DNA of 64,000 bases from Kiritimatiellia bacterium. GTDB lineage: Bacteria > Verrucomicrobiota > Kiritimatiellia > UBA8416 > YA12-FULL-48-11. Positions 1 through 9,677 of the stretch are shown here, one piece after another. Numbering within the stretch: position 1 is the stretch's first letter; each line of letters starts with the position of its first letter. The notes beneath the pieces were generated by a model. That model saw only the letters and a list, made by a program, of their open reading frames with translations, had not been told where the DNA came from and made no database searches. The stretch is from NCBI GenBank assembly GCA_028716365.1, contig JAQUPZ010000004.1, forward strand, positions 62,001-126,000, written 5' to 3'. A program made the position numbers and the translations under genes.

Positions 1-1516
1 ACCACAGATGATGATGAAATGTCGCCATTTCCATCATGGTAGGCCTGCTGAAGCGCTTAAATACTTCAAAGGCAAACTTGGTCCCGTAATGCCAGCGATT
101 TTCTTCACCACCGATTACGTGCGCTCCATCGAGCCCGTCAAGGTATGTAAAGTCGAACCCGCATTCGTTGATGACCGTTGCAATCCTGTTTGCCACTTCG
201 CCGAACAGCGTCGAATCGCCATCAGGGAGGAAACAACCCCAGCACTCCTTAAGATGGTGAACTTTTGCCCCTTTTGCGTGTGCCGCAGGCGTGGTTCCGC
301 AGGCGCCGCGTTTACATCCGCTCACACCGTAGGGTTCTGTATCATTGACAAGGGTGTATACAATCAATTCATCGTCGATCTGCAGGGTCATGCTGCGGCG
401 GATAAAATAGGTAATATACTTGGGCAGATCTTTTGTAGGCTCGTCCAGTCGCAGGATTGTGTCACCGGCACCGACTGCGTTTGTGAGAGTGTAACTACGT
501 TCCTTTGCCAGTCGTGGATCAGGCACAGGAGTGACCCAGGCACAACGCTTGTCGATCGAGAAGGACATTGTGTGCAGTCCGGCGAGGATACCTGCAGCAT
601 GCAGTTTATCGATCACGGCCTTCACGCCACGACGGCCATCGGGATAGTGTTTTGGGAAAGGTTCATAGTCTCCGTAGTTCAAGGATCCGCAGAAATCGAT
701 CTGGGTAAAACCAAGTACTTTGCAAAGTTCGATCCATGAATCTACCGTTTTCTCTGTAGGTACGCCGAACAGGTAACTGCCGTAGGGCCGGTCGCTGTCC
801 ATTGCCCACGGACCACCGAGTGACGAATGCGGCATGCCAGGTGCAGCGCTAACCATCGCTTTCAGTGCCTCGCGCATCTCGCTGTAAGGGCAGGTGACCA
901 GTCCCGCCTGGGCACCGACGAGACCGAATCGACGGTAACATGCAGCCCATAAATGTTGTTGTGGGCCGGGAAGTTCCTCGACATTGGTTTGAAGATTCAG
1001 CGCCAGTGTACCGGCTGAAAAGGGCTCGTCAGCCGTCACAAGGAGTTTTGTAGGCAGGTTGATAAACGCCAGTTCGTCGGCTTCGCCCGTAACTGATTCG
1101 ATCTGATAAACAAAGTAATGTGATTTGATATCGACCTTGATGACGGCAATGACCCTGGATCTGCCAAACTTGATCGTCAGTTTTCCGTCTGCATACGAGA
1201 CTGCAGTGGCATCGTATGTACGATCGCCCTTTTTAACCTGTGCGCACTTTGATTTCGGGCCACCTGCTATATAATCAATTCCTGTTTGCTTTCCGGTGAA
1301 GTTCAGGTTACGTCCATCACTGCCAATGACATATTTAACGAATTGATTTTCAATTGTAATACCACTGCCCCTGAACGATGGAAGAATAAATCCTCCAACA
1401 GTAACTGCGCTAAAGCTCAGCATGAAATCACGGCGACTGACTCCATTAATGGCGTTGTTGTGACCAGACTGGTTTAATGATTGCAGTTTACTGCTGTTTT
1501 TTCCATGGGTAGGCAT
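1..1516 (-). CDS. Tat-exported glycosidase-like protein, partial (3' end outside window)
   Basis: Seen: reading the minus strand from an ATG at 1516 gives an uninterrupted frame of 505 codons that runs off the left edge. It is absent from the ORF track, which shows only a plus-strand shadow at 8-739. A GGAGGAAC ribosome site lies about 10 bases upstream. The N-terminus carries a twin-arginine motif (SRRDFM, near residue 29) followed by a hydrophobic stretch, so Tat export is likely. The body has a beta-rich first part and then segments such as GFDFTYLDGLDG and KVLGFTQIDFCG, which look like strand ends of a TIM-barrel glycosidase. The family was not identified; a retaining alpha-galactosidase-like hydrolase is one possibility. 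It diverges from the Gfo/Idh/MocA gene at 1732, suggesting a shared role in sugar-polymer breakdown. Confidence 0.7.
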   Translation of the reverse strand, partial: MPTHGKNSSKLQSLNQSGHNNAINGVSRRDFMLSFSAVTVGGFILPSFRGSGITIENQFVKYVIGSDGRNLNFTGKQTGIDYIAGGPKSKCAQVKKGDRTYDATAVSYADGKLTIKFGRSRVIAVIKVDIKSHYFVYQIESVTGEADELAFINLPTKLLVTADEPFSAGTLALNLQTNVEELPGPQQHLWAACYRRFGLVGAQAGLVTCPYSEMREALKAMVSAAPGMPHSSLGGPWAMDSDRPYGSYLFGVPTEKTVDSWIELCKVLGFTQIDFCGSLNYGDYEPFPKHYPDGRRGVKAVIDKLHAAGILAGLHTMSFSIDKRCAWVTPVPDPRLAKERSYTLTNAVGAGDTILRLDEPTKDLPKYITYFIRRSMTLQIDDELIVYTLVNDTEPYGVSGCKRGACGTTPAAHAKGAKVHHLKECWGCFLPDGDSTLFGEVANRIATVINECGFDFTYLDGLDGAHVIGGEENRWHYGTKFAFEVFKRFSRPTMMEMATFHHHLW

Positions 1517-1731
1517 GACGATGTTCCTCCATATAATTTAATAAAGCTATAATGATTAATTCTGTAAATTGTTCAAGAAACAAAATCATGTTTCGGATGG
1601 TTAAAAGGTTGTTGACGCTGATATGATTTTTGTGTCATATAAACGAATTACGAAAAACGATTGAGGCTATGCTTGTAGTCCATAAATTCTTCAAGTAAGA
1701 GCGTAGCGGAATTACACACAGGGAGATCGCT
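1517..1731. promoter_or_regulatory. Divergent intergenic region with candidate promoters
   Basis: This AT-rich gap separates two divergent Tat-protein genes. On the plus strand TTGACG (1612-1617) lies 17 bases before TCATAT (1635-1640), a weak sigma-70-like pair that would serve the gene at 1732. On the minus strand TTGAAC followed after about 18 bases by TTATAG could serve the gene starting at 1516. Both are pattern matches only. Confidence 0.35.
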
Positions 1732-3042
1732 ATGAATAACAAGAACTATTCACGCCGCGAATTTATCAAAAAAGCCTGTTGTGGCGCTGCTATTGCGCCA
1801 TTTATTCTCAAGGCGCAACGGTTGAATGCTGCGCCGCCAAATCAGCGTATAACAATGGCCTGCATCGGTGTTGGAGGGCAGGGCGGCCACGATACAAACA
1901 TGTTCCTGTCCGATCCACGCGTGCAGATTGTGGCATCATGCGATGTGGATTTGCCGCGCGCAAAAGCAATGGCTGCACGTATTGACAGCCAGTACAGTAA
2001 AGAAACCGGTGCCGGAAGTTACAAAGGGTGTACAATTACGCAGGATTTCAGGGAATTGATTGCACGAAAAGATATCGACGCTGTGATGATCGCCACCCCT
2101 GACCATCTGCATGCGGTTATTGCTATCGCAGCTGCGCACAGTGGCAAGAATGTTTATTGTGAGAAACCGCTGTCGTACTGCATTGCGGAAGGGCGCGCAA
2201 TTTGTAATACAATGACGCAATTTGGCCGGGTCCTGCAGACTGGTACCCAACGGCGATCTGTCGGAATTTATCGTTATGGTTGTGAACTGATACAAAATGG
2301 CCGTATCGGAAAACTGCAGACCGTCAAGTGCGGTCCGGGAAAAGGGTTCTATGTCAGGGGCGGTTACACTGGAGAACAGCCGCCTGAACCTGTGCCGCCG
2401 GATTTTAATTATGACCTGTGGCTTGGTCCGGCACCCTGGGCTCCTTATACACCCGGCCGCTGTCACTTCAACTTCAGGTGGATCCTCGACTACGGTGAAG
2501 GTTATATAAGTGATAATGGTGTACATTTTATTGACCTTGCAACGTGGGGTATGGGCACCGAACTTACCGGACCGGAATATATTGACGGTAAAGGCACGTT
2601 CCCTACAACCGGCCTTTATAATGCACCTACTGAATTCGATATCACTTACCATTACCCGAATGGCGTTAAGCTGATTCTCGGTAGCGCGGAAGAGTTTGGC
2701 GTAAGGTTCGAGGGCAGTGAAGGATGGATTCATTTCCACGCTGATGCCAGGCTGACAGCCAGCTCGGAGAAAATACTGACGTCAACAATCGGTCCGAACG
2801 AAATTCATCTACGTTCAGGATCGTTGCATCACGCCGATTTCATTGATTGTGTTCTTGACCATCGTCTTACGGCAGCGCATCCGGAAATTGGTCATCGTAC
2901 TGCCAGTGTCTGTCATCTGGGTTATATTTCTGTCCGCCTTGGTCGCCCGCTGAAATGGGATCCTGTACGTGAGATATTCCCTGATGACCCTGTTGCCAAC
3001 AGGATGTTGTCGCGCGCCGCGCGTGCTCCATGGACCATTTGA
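1732..3042 (+). CDS. Tat-exported Gfo/Idh/MocA family oxidoreductase
   Basis: A 436-residue NAD(P)-dependent sugar-type dehydrogenase. The N-terminus has a twin-arginine signal (SRREFIKK) and a hydrophobic segment. The dinucleotide-binding loop ACIGVGGQGG is at about residues 42-51. The family lysine motif EKPLSY is near residue 144, followed by the alpha/beta C-terminal domain. A GGGAG ribosome site precedes the ATG. Known: Tat-exported members of this family are abundant in polymer-degrading Planctomycetes and Lentisphaerae, where the folded cofactor-bound enzyme is moved to the periplasm. The substrate is not readable from sequence. The neighbours (glycosidase-like and FAD oxidoreductases) suggest oxidation of a sugar or inositol released from a polymer. 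Confidence 0.88.
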   Translation: MNNKNYSRREFIKKACCGAAIAPFILKAQRLNAAPPNQRITMACIGVGGQGGHDTNMFLSDPRVQIVASCDVDLPRAKAMAARIDSQYSKETGAGSYKGCTITQDFRELIARKDIDAVMIATPDHLHAVIAIAAAHSGKNVYCEKPLSYCIAEGRAICNTMTQFGRVLQTGTQRRSVGIYRYGCELIQNGRIGKLQTVKCGPGKGFYVRGGYTGEQPPEPVPPDFNYDLWLGPAPWAPYTPGRCHFNFRWILDYGEGYISDNGVHFIDLATWGMGTELTGPEYIDGKGTFPTTGLYNAPTEFDITYHYPNGVKLILGSAEEFGVRFEGSEGWIHFHADARLTASSEKILTSTIGPNEIHLRSGSLHHADFIDCVLDHRLTAAHPEIGHRTASVCHLGYISVRLGRPLKWDPVREIFPDDPVANRMLSRAARAPWTI

Positions 3043-3232
3043 ACAGATGGTAACGACAGGCAGGCTGGTGAATGACAGATAGCGGGAGCTTGTCATAAAA
3101 GGTTAATACGTGGGAACCCGCGTTCGCACAATCTGGATCTTATGCTGTTACGTTTCAATTCCAAAAAGGTAAGAGAATGATTTCGGCTGTCTCTGTGATA
3201 TTCGAAAGGAGACAATAATAAAAACAATTACC

Positions 3233-5047
3233 ATGTTTTTCCCCCTGTATGTTGTTTTCACAGTTTACTCCCAGTTGATCGCGGCAGATGTTATTGCCAC
3301 GCAGAAAATGCTTTTGATCGAGGCTGAGGGTTTCGCAAATCATGGCGGCTGGGTGTTGGACCAGCAATTCATGGATTTGATGGGCTCCCCTTATTTGTTG
3401 GCGCATGGATTGGGAGAACCTGTTGCTGACGCTGTCACGACGGTGGAGTTCAGGGAGACCGGGATATACCGTTGCTGGGTAAGGACAAAAGACTGGGTAG
3501 CACAATGGAAAGCGGAAGGTGCACCGGGGAAGTTCCAGTTGTTGATAAATGATCAACCTTTACCGGTTACATTTGGAAATGAAGGAGCAGACTGGCACTG
3601 GCAGGACGGCGGGATGGTTGATATAAAAACGGGGGAAAACAAAATCGTTCTGCATGATCTTACAGGTTTTGAAGGACGCTGTGATGCGATTCTTTTCAGC
3701 AGGAACATTGAATCTGTTCCACCAGGTGCGCCTGGTGACATGGCAATCTTCCGATCCAGGTTATCAGGAATTTCGGGAATACCTGATGATGCCGGTTCGT
3801 TTGATCTCGTGGTAATTGGCGGTGGCATGGCAGGAACCGCCGCTGCAGTCAAGGCCGCACGTTTAGGAATTAAGGTGGCATTGGTGCAGGACCGACCGGT
3901 ACTGGGCGGTAACAGCAGTGGTGAAGTAAAAGTCGGGGTAGGTGGCAGTGGCAATAAAGAACCTTATCCGCACGTGGGCGATGTGGTCAATGAACTTGGT
4001 ATTGTTCGTCCTCCTGACCGGTCGTTAAATCCTCTCGCTGAAGTGTGGCCAACGACCGTTAATGATGATGAGCGCATGGTGGTTGTCAATAGAGAGAAGA
4101 ATATTACGCTTTTCATGGAGTTTCACGCCAATGCCGTTGAAGTCAAGAATATGAAAATCCAGGCCGTTATTGCGCAGCATATTCGTTCTGCAAAACGCAT
4201 CCGGGTTTCGGGCCAGTTTTTTGCTGACTGTACCGGCGACGGAACGATCGGCGCTTTGGCCGGGGCAGATTTTGACATGACAATGACAAGTCATATGGGC
4301 CCGACCGGTTTCTGGAAAACAACCGACACAGGAAAATCAGCACCTTTCCCGCGCTGTCCCTGGGCGCTTGATCTGACCGATAAACCGTTTCCGGGTCGCG
4401 GGGAACATACGGCGCAATGGGCAAAACCCGGCCTTACCAGCCTGGGACAATGGTTCTGGGAGTGTGGATTTGATTGGGACCCCATAAAAGATGCCGAACG
4501 GATGCGCGATTACAACCTGCGTGCAATGTATGGCGCGTGGGATACATTGAAAAATATCGATAAACAGTATCCCAATCATAAATTGATATGGGCCGCCTAC
4601 GTAATGGGCAAAAGGGAATCACGCCGACTGCTTGGCGATGTGGTCCTGACACGCGATGATCTCAAGACCGGACGAAAATTCGACGATGGCTGTTATCCTT
4701 GTACCTGGGGAATGGATTTGCACCTGCCTCACAAGGATTATGTCAAAGGATTCGAGGGTAATGCGTTCATCGCGTATTCGCATGGTGAGGGTTTCCCAAG
4801 GCCATTCTGGGCACCATATCGCACGCTTTACAGCCGGAATATCAACAACCTGTTTATGGCTGGCCGCGATGTCAGTGTTACACATGAGGCGTTGGGCACA
4901 ACCCGAGTACAGAGAACCACAGGCATGATGGGTGAGATCGTTGGTATGGCCGCAGCTATCTGTGTGCATTATAATTCAAACCCGCGCGGTGTTTATGATC
5001 AGCACATGGAGACGTTGAAAAAACTGATGCGTGGGGGAAAATTATGA
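3233..5047 (+). CDS. Secreted FAD-dependent oxidoreductase with N-terminal CBM-like domain
   Basis: A 604-residue protein. Residues 1-20 form a hydrophobic signal segment. Residues 25-155 form a beta-rich, carbohydrate-binding-like domain. The FAD Rossmann motif (VVIGGGMAGTAAAVKAARLG) begins near residue 194 and is followed by GGNSSGE, typical of the FAD_oxidored family. A late FMAGRDVSVTH segment matches the C-terminal FAD-contact region. The track start ATG 3233 has no ribosome site at a proper distance: AAAGGAG (3205-3211) is 21 bases away. An in-frame ATA at 3218 has ideal spacing and would give a basic N-terminus (MKTIT before MFF), so the true start may be ATA. The function is probably oxidation of a sugar or related alcohol; the exact substrate is unknown. 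Confidence 0.85.
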   Translation: MFFPLYVVFTVYSQLIAADVIATQKMLLIEAEGFANHGGWVLDQQFMDLMGSPYLLAHGLGEPVADAVTTVEFRETGIYRCWVRTKDWVAQWKAEGAPGKFQLLINDQPLPVTFGNEGADWHWQDGGMVDIKTGENKIVLHDLTGFEGRCDAILFSRNIESVPPGAPGDMAIFRSRLSGISGIPDDAGSFDLVVIGGGMAGTAAAVKAARLGIKVALVQDRPVLGGNSSGEVKVGVGGSGNKEPYPHVGDVVNELGIVRPPDRSLNPLAEVWPTTVNDDERMVVVNREKNITLFMEFHANAVEVKNMKIQAVIAQHIRSAKRIRVSGQFFADCTGDGTIGALAGADFDMTMTSHMGPTGFWKTTDTGKSAPFPRCPWALDLTDKPFPGRGEHTAQWAKPGLTSLGQWFWECGFDWDPIKDAERMRDYNLRAMYGAWDTLKNIDKQYPNHKLIWAAYVMGKRESRRLLGDVVLTRDDLKTGRKFDDGCYPCTWGMDLHLPHKDYVKGFEGNAFIAYSHGEGFPRPFWAPYRTLYSRNINNLFMAGRDVSVTHEALGTTRVQRTTGMMGEIVGMAAAICVHYNSNPRGVYDQHMETLKKLMRGGKL

Positions 5048-5066
5048 ACAAAGAAGGGAACCATGT

Positions 5067-6851
5067 ATGAAGCAGTACTCCATATTCAATAATCAAACAC
5101 GTGTTTCGTGCAGATTTGCACTGCATTTTCTACTGGCGATCATTGGATTTGTTTTTTCGCACGCTCCGATTCTTTATGGTGATGACAGGGGTGGCGCAGT
5201 TGCCGGGAATGAAGTCGATGTAGTAGTTTACGGGGGAACATCCGGAGGTGTCATTGCTGCCGTTCAAGTTGCACGTCTTGGAAGAAGCGTCATATTGATT
5301 GAACCAGGAAAGCATTTGGGTGGTCTCAGTTCCGGCGGGTTGGGTGCAACTGATATTGGAGTCAAAAAATCCATCGGCGGAATGGCCCGTGAGTTCTACC
5401 ACCGCGTTTATCTTCATTACACCAACGACTCAGCATGGACACGCGGCACATTCAAGGAATATGCCATGAACAGGAAAAACTGGGTGGATGAGCAAACCTG
5501 GTGGATGTTTGAACCACATGCAGCCGAAAAGGTATTCAACGACATGGTTCGTGATGCCAAAGTGCCGGTGGTTTTTGGTGAGAGGTTGGACTTGAAACAT
5601 GGCGTGGTCAAGCAGGGATCGAAGATTGTGCGCATCGTGATGGAGTCCGGGAGAATCTTTACAGGCAAGATGTTTATTGATGCCAGTTACGAAGGTGATT
5701 TGATGGCCAGGGCTGGTGTGTCCTACACCGTTGGGCGGGAACCGAACAGCCGCTATGGTGAGACAATCAACGGTGTTCAACCCAACAGGCAGCACGAACG
5801 CTATTACTTTTATCATCAATTTATGAAAGCGGTGGACCCTTACGTGAAACCGGGTGATCCAGCCAGCGGTCTTCTGCCGGGCGTTCACGATGGCGGGCCA
5901 GGCCGCGAAGGCGAGGGTGATCACAGAATGCAGGCCTATTGTTTCCGTACATGCCTGACCGATCAGCCGGACAACATGGTCCCGATCACCAAGCCGAAGG
6001 ACTATGATTCGAGACGGTATGAATTGTTATTACGATATTATGAGGCGGGATTTGACAAAATTCCTGTCGATCCGATAGCACGTATAAGTTCCAATGGTTT
6101 ATCTGCTGCCGTATTTCTGCCAAACCGTAAAACCGACAATAATAATATTCACGCTGTGTCGGTAGATAATACAGGCATGAATTATGCCTATCCCGATGGT
6201 GACTATTCCGTGCGTGATCAGATCATCTGTGACCATGTATCTTATCAAAAAGGCCTTTACTGGACATTAGGTCATGATCCGCGCGTACCGGAATGGATTC
6301 GTACCGAGTTCTGTCGATGGGGACTTGCTAAAGATGAGTTCACGGACAATGGCCACTGGCCACATCAGATTTACGTCAGGGAGGCGCGCAGAATGATCAG
6401 CGACTGTGTGGTAACCGAACACAACTGCCTTGGCCGGAAAGTACTGTCGGAATCAATCGGTTTGGCCTCGTACGGGATGGACTCGCACAATGTACAACGG
6501 TACGTGGATGAGCAGGGACATGTGCGTAACGAAGGAAACGTGCAGACCGAGGGTAATATCGCGTTAAAACCATATCCGGTAAGTTATCGTGCCATTGTCC
6601 CGAAAAGCGGGGAGTGTTCCAACCTGCTGGTACCGGTGTGCGTATCAGCTTCGCATGTGGCATACGGCTCAATCCGCATGGAACCTGTATTCATGGTGCT
6701 TGGGCAATCGGCTGCCGCAGCAGCTGTTGCGGCAATTGATGAAAAAGTGGTCGTACAGCAGATCAATTATCCGACATTACGAAGCCGGCTGTTGGAAATG
6801 CAACAGGTATTGGATTGGCCATCTAAAACTGAAAAATCCGGAAAGAATTGA
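5067..6851 (+). CDS. Secreted FAD-dependent oxidoreductase
   Basis: A 594-residue protein from ATG 5067, which has an AAGGG site 8 bases upstream. The longer track start at 5031 overlaps the previous gene and lacks such a site. An n-region with several basic residues and a hydrophobic core (FALHFLLAIIGFVF) form a signal peptide. The dinucleotide fold VVVYGGTSGGVIAAVQVARLG is followed by the GGLSSGGLG loop, which marks the FAD_oxidored family found beside polysaccharide lyases. A C-terminal region with GQSAAAAA resembles the end of the FAD domain. It lies 19 bases after the preceding FAD oxidoreductase and the two are probably cotranscribed. They are only distantly alike, so they may act on successive intermediates. 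Confidence 0.87.
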   Translation: MKQYSIFNNQTRVSCRFALHFLLAIIGFVFSHAPILYGDDRGGAVAGNEVDVVVYGGTSGGVIAAVQVARLGRSVILIEPGKHLGGLSSGGLGATDIGVKKSIGGMAREFYHRVYLHYTNDSAWTRGTFKEYAMNRKNWVDEQTWWMFEPHAAEKVFNDMVRDAKVPVVFGERLDLKHGVVKQGSKIVRIVMESGRIFTGKMFIDASYEGDLMARAGVSYTVGREPNSRYGETINGVQPNRQHERYYFYHQFMKAVDPYVKPGDPASGLLPGVHDGGPGREGEGDHRMQAYCFRTCLTDQPDNMVPITKPKDYDSRRYELLLRYYEAGFDKIPVDPIARISSNGLSAAVFLPNRKTDNNNIHAVSVDNTGMNYAYPDGDYSVRDQIICDHVSYQKGLYWTLGHDPRVPEWIRTEFCRWGLAKDEFTDNGHWPHQIYVREARRMISDCVVTEHNCLGRKVLSESIGLASYGMDSHNVQRYVDEQGHVRNEGNVQTEGNIALKPYPVSYRAIVPKSGECSNLLVPVCVSASHVAYGSIRMEPVFMVLGQSAAAAAVAAIDEKVVVQQINYPTLRSRLLEMQQVLDWPSKTEKSGKN

Positions 6852-6961
6852 ATCCTTAGTCCGCAACACAACTTGGCAAGTGCACCGATTAATGCTAGGT
6901 TTCCTATTATGTTCAAACTTCCAGATTCAGGATCATGTGACCAAGCGAAGCGAGGTTACTC

Positions 6962-8290
6962 TTGAATATATGCTCTTTTTCGTTATTGGGGCTGAAAGAT
7001 CGGTGCGACATATTGAAACGCACAATGATCATTGGAATATTGGGTTTCATTACCACCGTGGCATTTTCGGCAGAACAGTCTGATGTTCTGAAGGCGGGGA
7101 TCGCCAAAATTGATATTACGCCGACAAAACCTGTAACACTGTCAGGTTACGGAGGACGGAAAGGGCTCTCGCAGGGTATCCATGACCCATTATCGGCGCG
7201 TGCGGTAGCGTTTGAGCAGAATGGAAAACGTCTTATTCTTGTTTCCACGGACATTCTCGGATTCTATGATGGAACAGACGAGATCATCCGGAAAACCATA
7301 ACGGAGGCTTGCCGGCTCGAGCCCTCTGAACTCTTCCTGTGCGCCATTCACACACACAGCGCTCCTACTCCAACGCTGGACTATTCCAAAGGGCACACAA
7401 ACAACGTTGAATACACAAAGTCACTTGAAAGAAATCTGGTCACTGTTGTTAAAAATGCGCTCTCATGTGCTGTTCCCGTCCAGATCGGGACAGGATCAGG
7501 AACATCACCTGTTGGTATTAACAGGCGGGAGGTGGTTCCCGGCAAAGAGGGTAAAGCCATTATCAGGCTTGGCAGAAATCCCAATTTGTTGACAGACCGG
7601 GAAGTTCAGGTATTGAAGATAGCGCATACAGGGACAAATGATCCAGATGCAGTCATTTTTGCCTACGCCACACACAGTACTTCACTTGGTGGGAAAAATT
7701 ATATTGTCAGCGGCGATGTCCATGGTCTTGCCGAGCAGTTTATCGAAAAGTACATGGGCAACGGGATTATTGCACCTGCCTTTGCGGGCGCATCAGGAAA
7801 TGTTGATCCCTGGTTTCGTGTATTGCCGGAATTCAAGACCGGGAACGGGTGGATTCCTGAACCTGTATTGCTGGGTACAATGCTTGGCGAAGAGGTTGTA
7901 AATACATTGAACAGTATCAAGAAATTATCTGTCAATGGCCCTGTAAAGACAGCTTTCAAGACAATGGAACTTCCCGGAAAGGTAAGCGGGGAGGAGCAGG
8001 TATCGACCAATTCGATAACTACATCATTGAATATTACTGTTGGCAGAGTTGGCGATATTGCTTTTGTCGGGCTTGGTGGCGAGATATTCAACGAAATTGG
8101 AAAGGCGATAAAAATTGCATCGCCGTTTCCCACAACGTTTATTATTACGCATTGCAATGGAACAATAGGCTATTTACCGACCCAATCGAGTTATGCCGAG
8201 GGTGGCTACGAAGTCAAGTGCAGTCGTTTTGCACCGACCGCGGCGGAAAAAGTCATCCGTGAAGTTGTGCAGATGTTGAAAGAATTATAA
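6962..8290 (+). CDS. Neutral/alkaline non-lysosomal ceramidase-like secreted protein
   Basis: About 442 residues. After a signal region ending near FSAEQ, the sequence AGIAKIDITP with GYGGR, and IHTHSAP further on, are hallmarks of the N-terminal domain of neutral ceramidases (zinc amidases), here without the C-terminal domain of the animal enzymes. Many bacterial relatives have unproven substrates and sit in sugar-catabolic loci, so amide hydrolysis on a glycolipid or amino sugar is only inferred. Start choice: TTG 6962 has GAGG about 8 bases upstream. TTG 7013 would give a tighter signal peptide (MKRTMIIGILGF) but no clear ribosome site. The gene follows the FAD oxidoreductase after 110 bases. 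Confidence 0.82.
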   Translation: MNICSFSLLGLKDRCDILKRTMIIGILGFITTVAFSAEQSDVLKAGIAKIDITPTKPVTLSGYGGRKGLSQGIHDPLSARAVAFEQNGKRLILVSTDILGFYDGTDEIIRKTITEACRLEPSELFLCAIHTHSAPTPTLDYSKGHTNNVEYTKSLERNLVTVVKNALSCAVPVQIGTGSGTSPVGINRREVVPGKEGKAIIRLGRNPNLLTDREVQVLKIAHTGTNDPDAVIFAYATHSTSLGGKNYIVSGDVHGLAEQFIEKYMGNGIIAPAFAGASGNVDPWFRVLPEFKTGNGWIPEPVLLGTMLGEEVVNTLNSIKKLSVNGPVKTAFKTMELPGKVSGEEQVSTNSITTSLNITVGRVGDIAFVGLGGEIFNEIGKAIKIASPFPTTFIITHCNGTIGYLPTQSSYAEGGYEVKCSRFAPTAAEKVIREVVQMLKEL

Positions 8291-8313
8291 AAACAACGAA
8301 GGAGAATCATCCC

Positions 8314-9642
8314 GTGTTTAAAACAATAAAATATAACATATTTGTTGCCATTGTCTTTTGCTACGTGTTCGTGATCGCAACTGTTCTCGCAAACGATCGA
8401 GAACCTGTCGAGGTCACATTGGCGGGGGACTGGCGGATAACTGTCACACTAAAGGGAACACCTGTTGTAAGCGCAACACTGGATGTAAAAAAAACTGACA
8501 TCATTACGGTTACCGCTGAGAAATATGCCAGATTGCCCGACTTCAAGACAAATACCTGGGCCGGTTGGCAGAAAGGCGTTGCATTGACGGGAGTTAAAGC
8601 CGCGGAATGCACTGTTAAAGGGGCACTGGATCCTGCCAGCCTGACGGTCTGTGACAACACAGAGAATACGGCGGTCACATTCGAGAAAGGTAAAGACTAC
8701 GACGCCGATCTGGACTGGGGCGGGGTTGGCCGTCTGCCTGAAGGCCGAATCAAGCCAGACCAGCCCGTTTTCATCAGTTACAAATATGCCCAAATGCGAA
8801 TCGATTCCGCGGTTCTTTCATCTGAAGGCAAAATCATTTTTAAAAGGGGTGAACCACATACTGTCACACCGCACGTTCCGGTCTTGAAGAAAGATGAAAA
8901 ACGCCTGGTCAATATTTTTATTTCCGGACGGCCCACTGCGCTTACATCCGACAATCTATTCCCCATCACAGAGACCTCGTATCCTGAACCAGCCAGGACA
9001 GTGCCGTCGATTGCAGAGGTGCGCGTTCCCAAGACCATGAAAAAACTGCAATCTGGTGAGCCGTTGAAAATCCTTGCCTGGGGTGACAGTGTAACAACGT
9101 TCCAGCGTTGGCAGAAGATGTTTGTCGAACGTCTGCAGGCAAAATTCCCGAAAGCAAAAATCGAACTGGTAACCGAGGCCTGGGGCGGCCGCAATACCAG
9201 TTCTTATCTGGCCGAACCGCCTGGCAGTGTTCATAACTACAAGGAAAAAGTACTGGATCAGAAACCCGATTTGATCGTTTCTGAATTTGTAAATGATGCC
9301 GGACTGAAGCCGGAACAGGTTGAAACGAGATATCAAAAGTTACTGACTGATTTTCAATCCATTGGCGCTGAGTGGATTATTCTGACCCCGCACTATACCC
9401 GGCCGGACTGGATGGGGCTTAAGTCTCAGAGGGACATCGATGAAGATCCCCGGCCTTATGTCAAAGGTCTGAGGCTTTTCTCTGAAAAACACAATGTGGC
9501 GCTGGCGGATGCCTCTCTGCGATATGGCCGGTTATGGCGACAGGGGATTCCATATCTCACATTGATGGAAAACAACATCAACCACCCGAACGTGTTTGGA
9601 CACAGTCTGTTTGCGGACAGTTTAATGGCTTTGTTCCCGTAG
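8314..9642 (+). CDS. Secreted SGNH/GDSL hydrolase with N-terminal beta domain
   Basis: A 442-residue protein starting at GTG 8314, with GAAGGAGA upstream. Residues 1-27 form a signal peptide. Residues 30-230 form a beta-rich region of unknown fold. The C-terminal half has the SGNH blocks: LAWGDSVTT (nucleophile serine), GGRNTSS (block II glycine), EFVNDAG (block III asparagine) and NINHPNVFG (catalytic histidine). Known: this family contains carbohydrate esterases and lipases. Next to sugar oxidoreductases, acyl or acetyl removal from a polysaccharide is a reasonable inference. It follows the ceramidase-like gene by 23 bases and is probably in the same operon. Confidence 0.83.
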   Translation: MFKTIKYNIFVAIVFCYVFVIATVLANDREPVEVTLAGDWRITVTLKGTPVVSATLDVKKTDIITVTAEKYARLPDFKTNTWAGWQKGVALTGVKAAECTVKGALDPASLTVCDNTENTAVTFEKGKDYDADLDWGGVGRLPEGRIKPDQPVFISYKYAQMRIDSAVLSSEGKIIFKRGEPHTVTPHVPVLKKDEKRLVNIFISGRPTALTSDNLFPITETSYPEPARTVPSIAEVRVPKTMKKLQSGEPLKILAWGDSVTTFQRWQKMFVERLQAKFPKAKIELVTEAWGGRNTSSYLAEPPGSVHNYKEKVLDQKPDLIVSEFVNDAGLKPEQVETRYQKLLTDFQSIGAEWIILTPHYTRPDWMGLKSQRDIDEDPRPYVKGLRLFSEKHNVALADASLRYGRLWRQGIPYLTLMENNINHPNVFGHSLFADSLMALFP

Positions 9643-9651
9643 CCTGGAGCG

Positions 9652-9670
9652 CCCGGTTGGCTGTACCGGG
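9652..9670 (+). terminator. Weak hairpin between convergent genes
   Basis: A five-pair stem (CCCGG and CCGGG with a 9-base loop) sits just after the SGNH hydrolase stop and is followed by an AT-rich stretch with short T runs. It could end transcription from the left, but the stem is short and the T run is broken. Confidence 0.3.
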
Positions 9671-9677
9671 AAAATAT

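Noticed and set aside
8-739. Track ORF of 243 residues on the plus strand
   Set aside because: It is the shadow of the 505-codon minus-strand frame that has a ribosome site and a Tat signal; its composition is cysteine-rich and unlike a real protein.
4025-4969. Several minus-strand ORFs over the FAD oxidoreductase
   Set aside because: They mirror the coding strand, have atypical composition and lack start signals.
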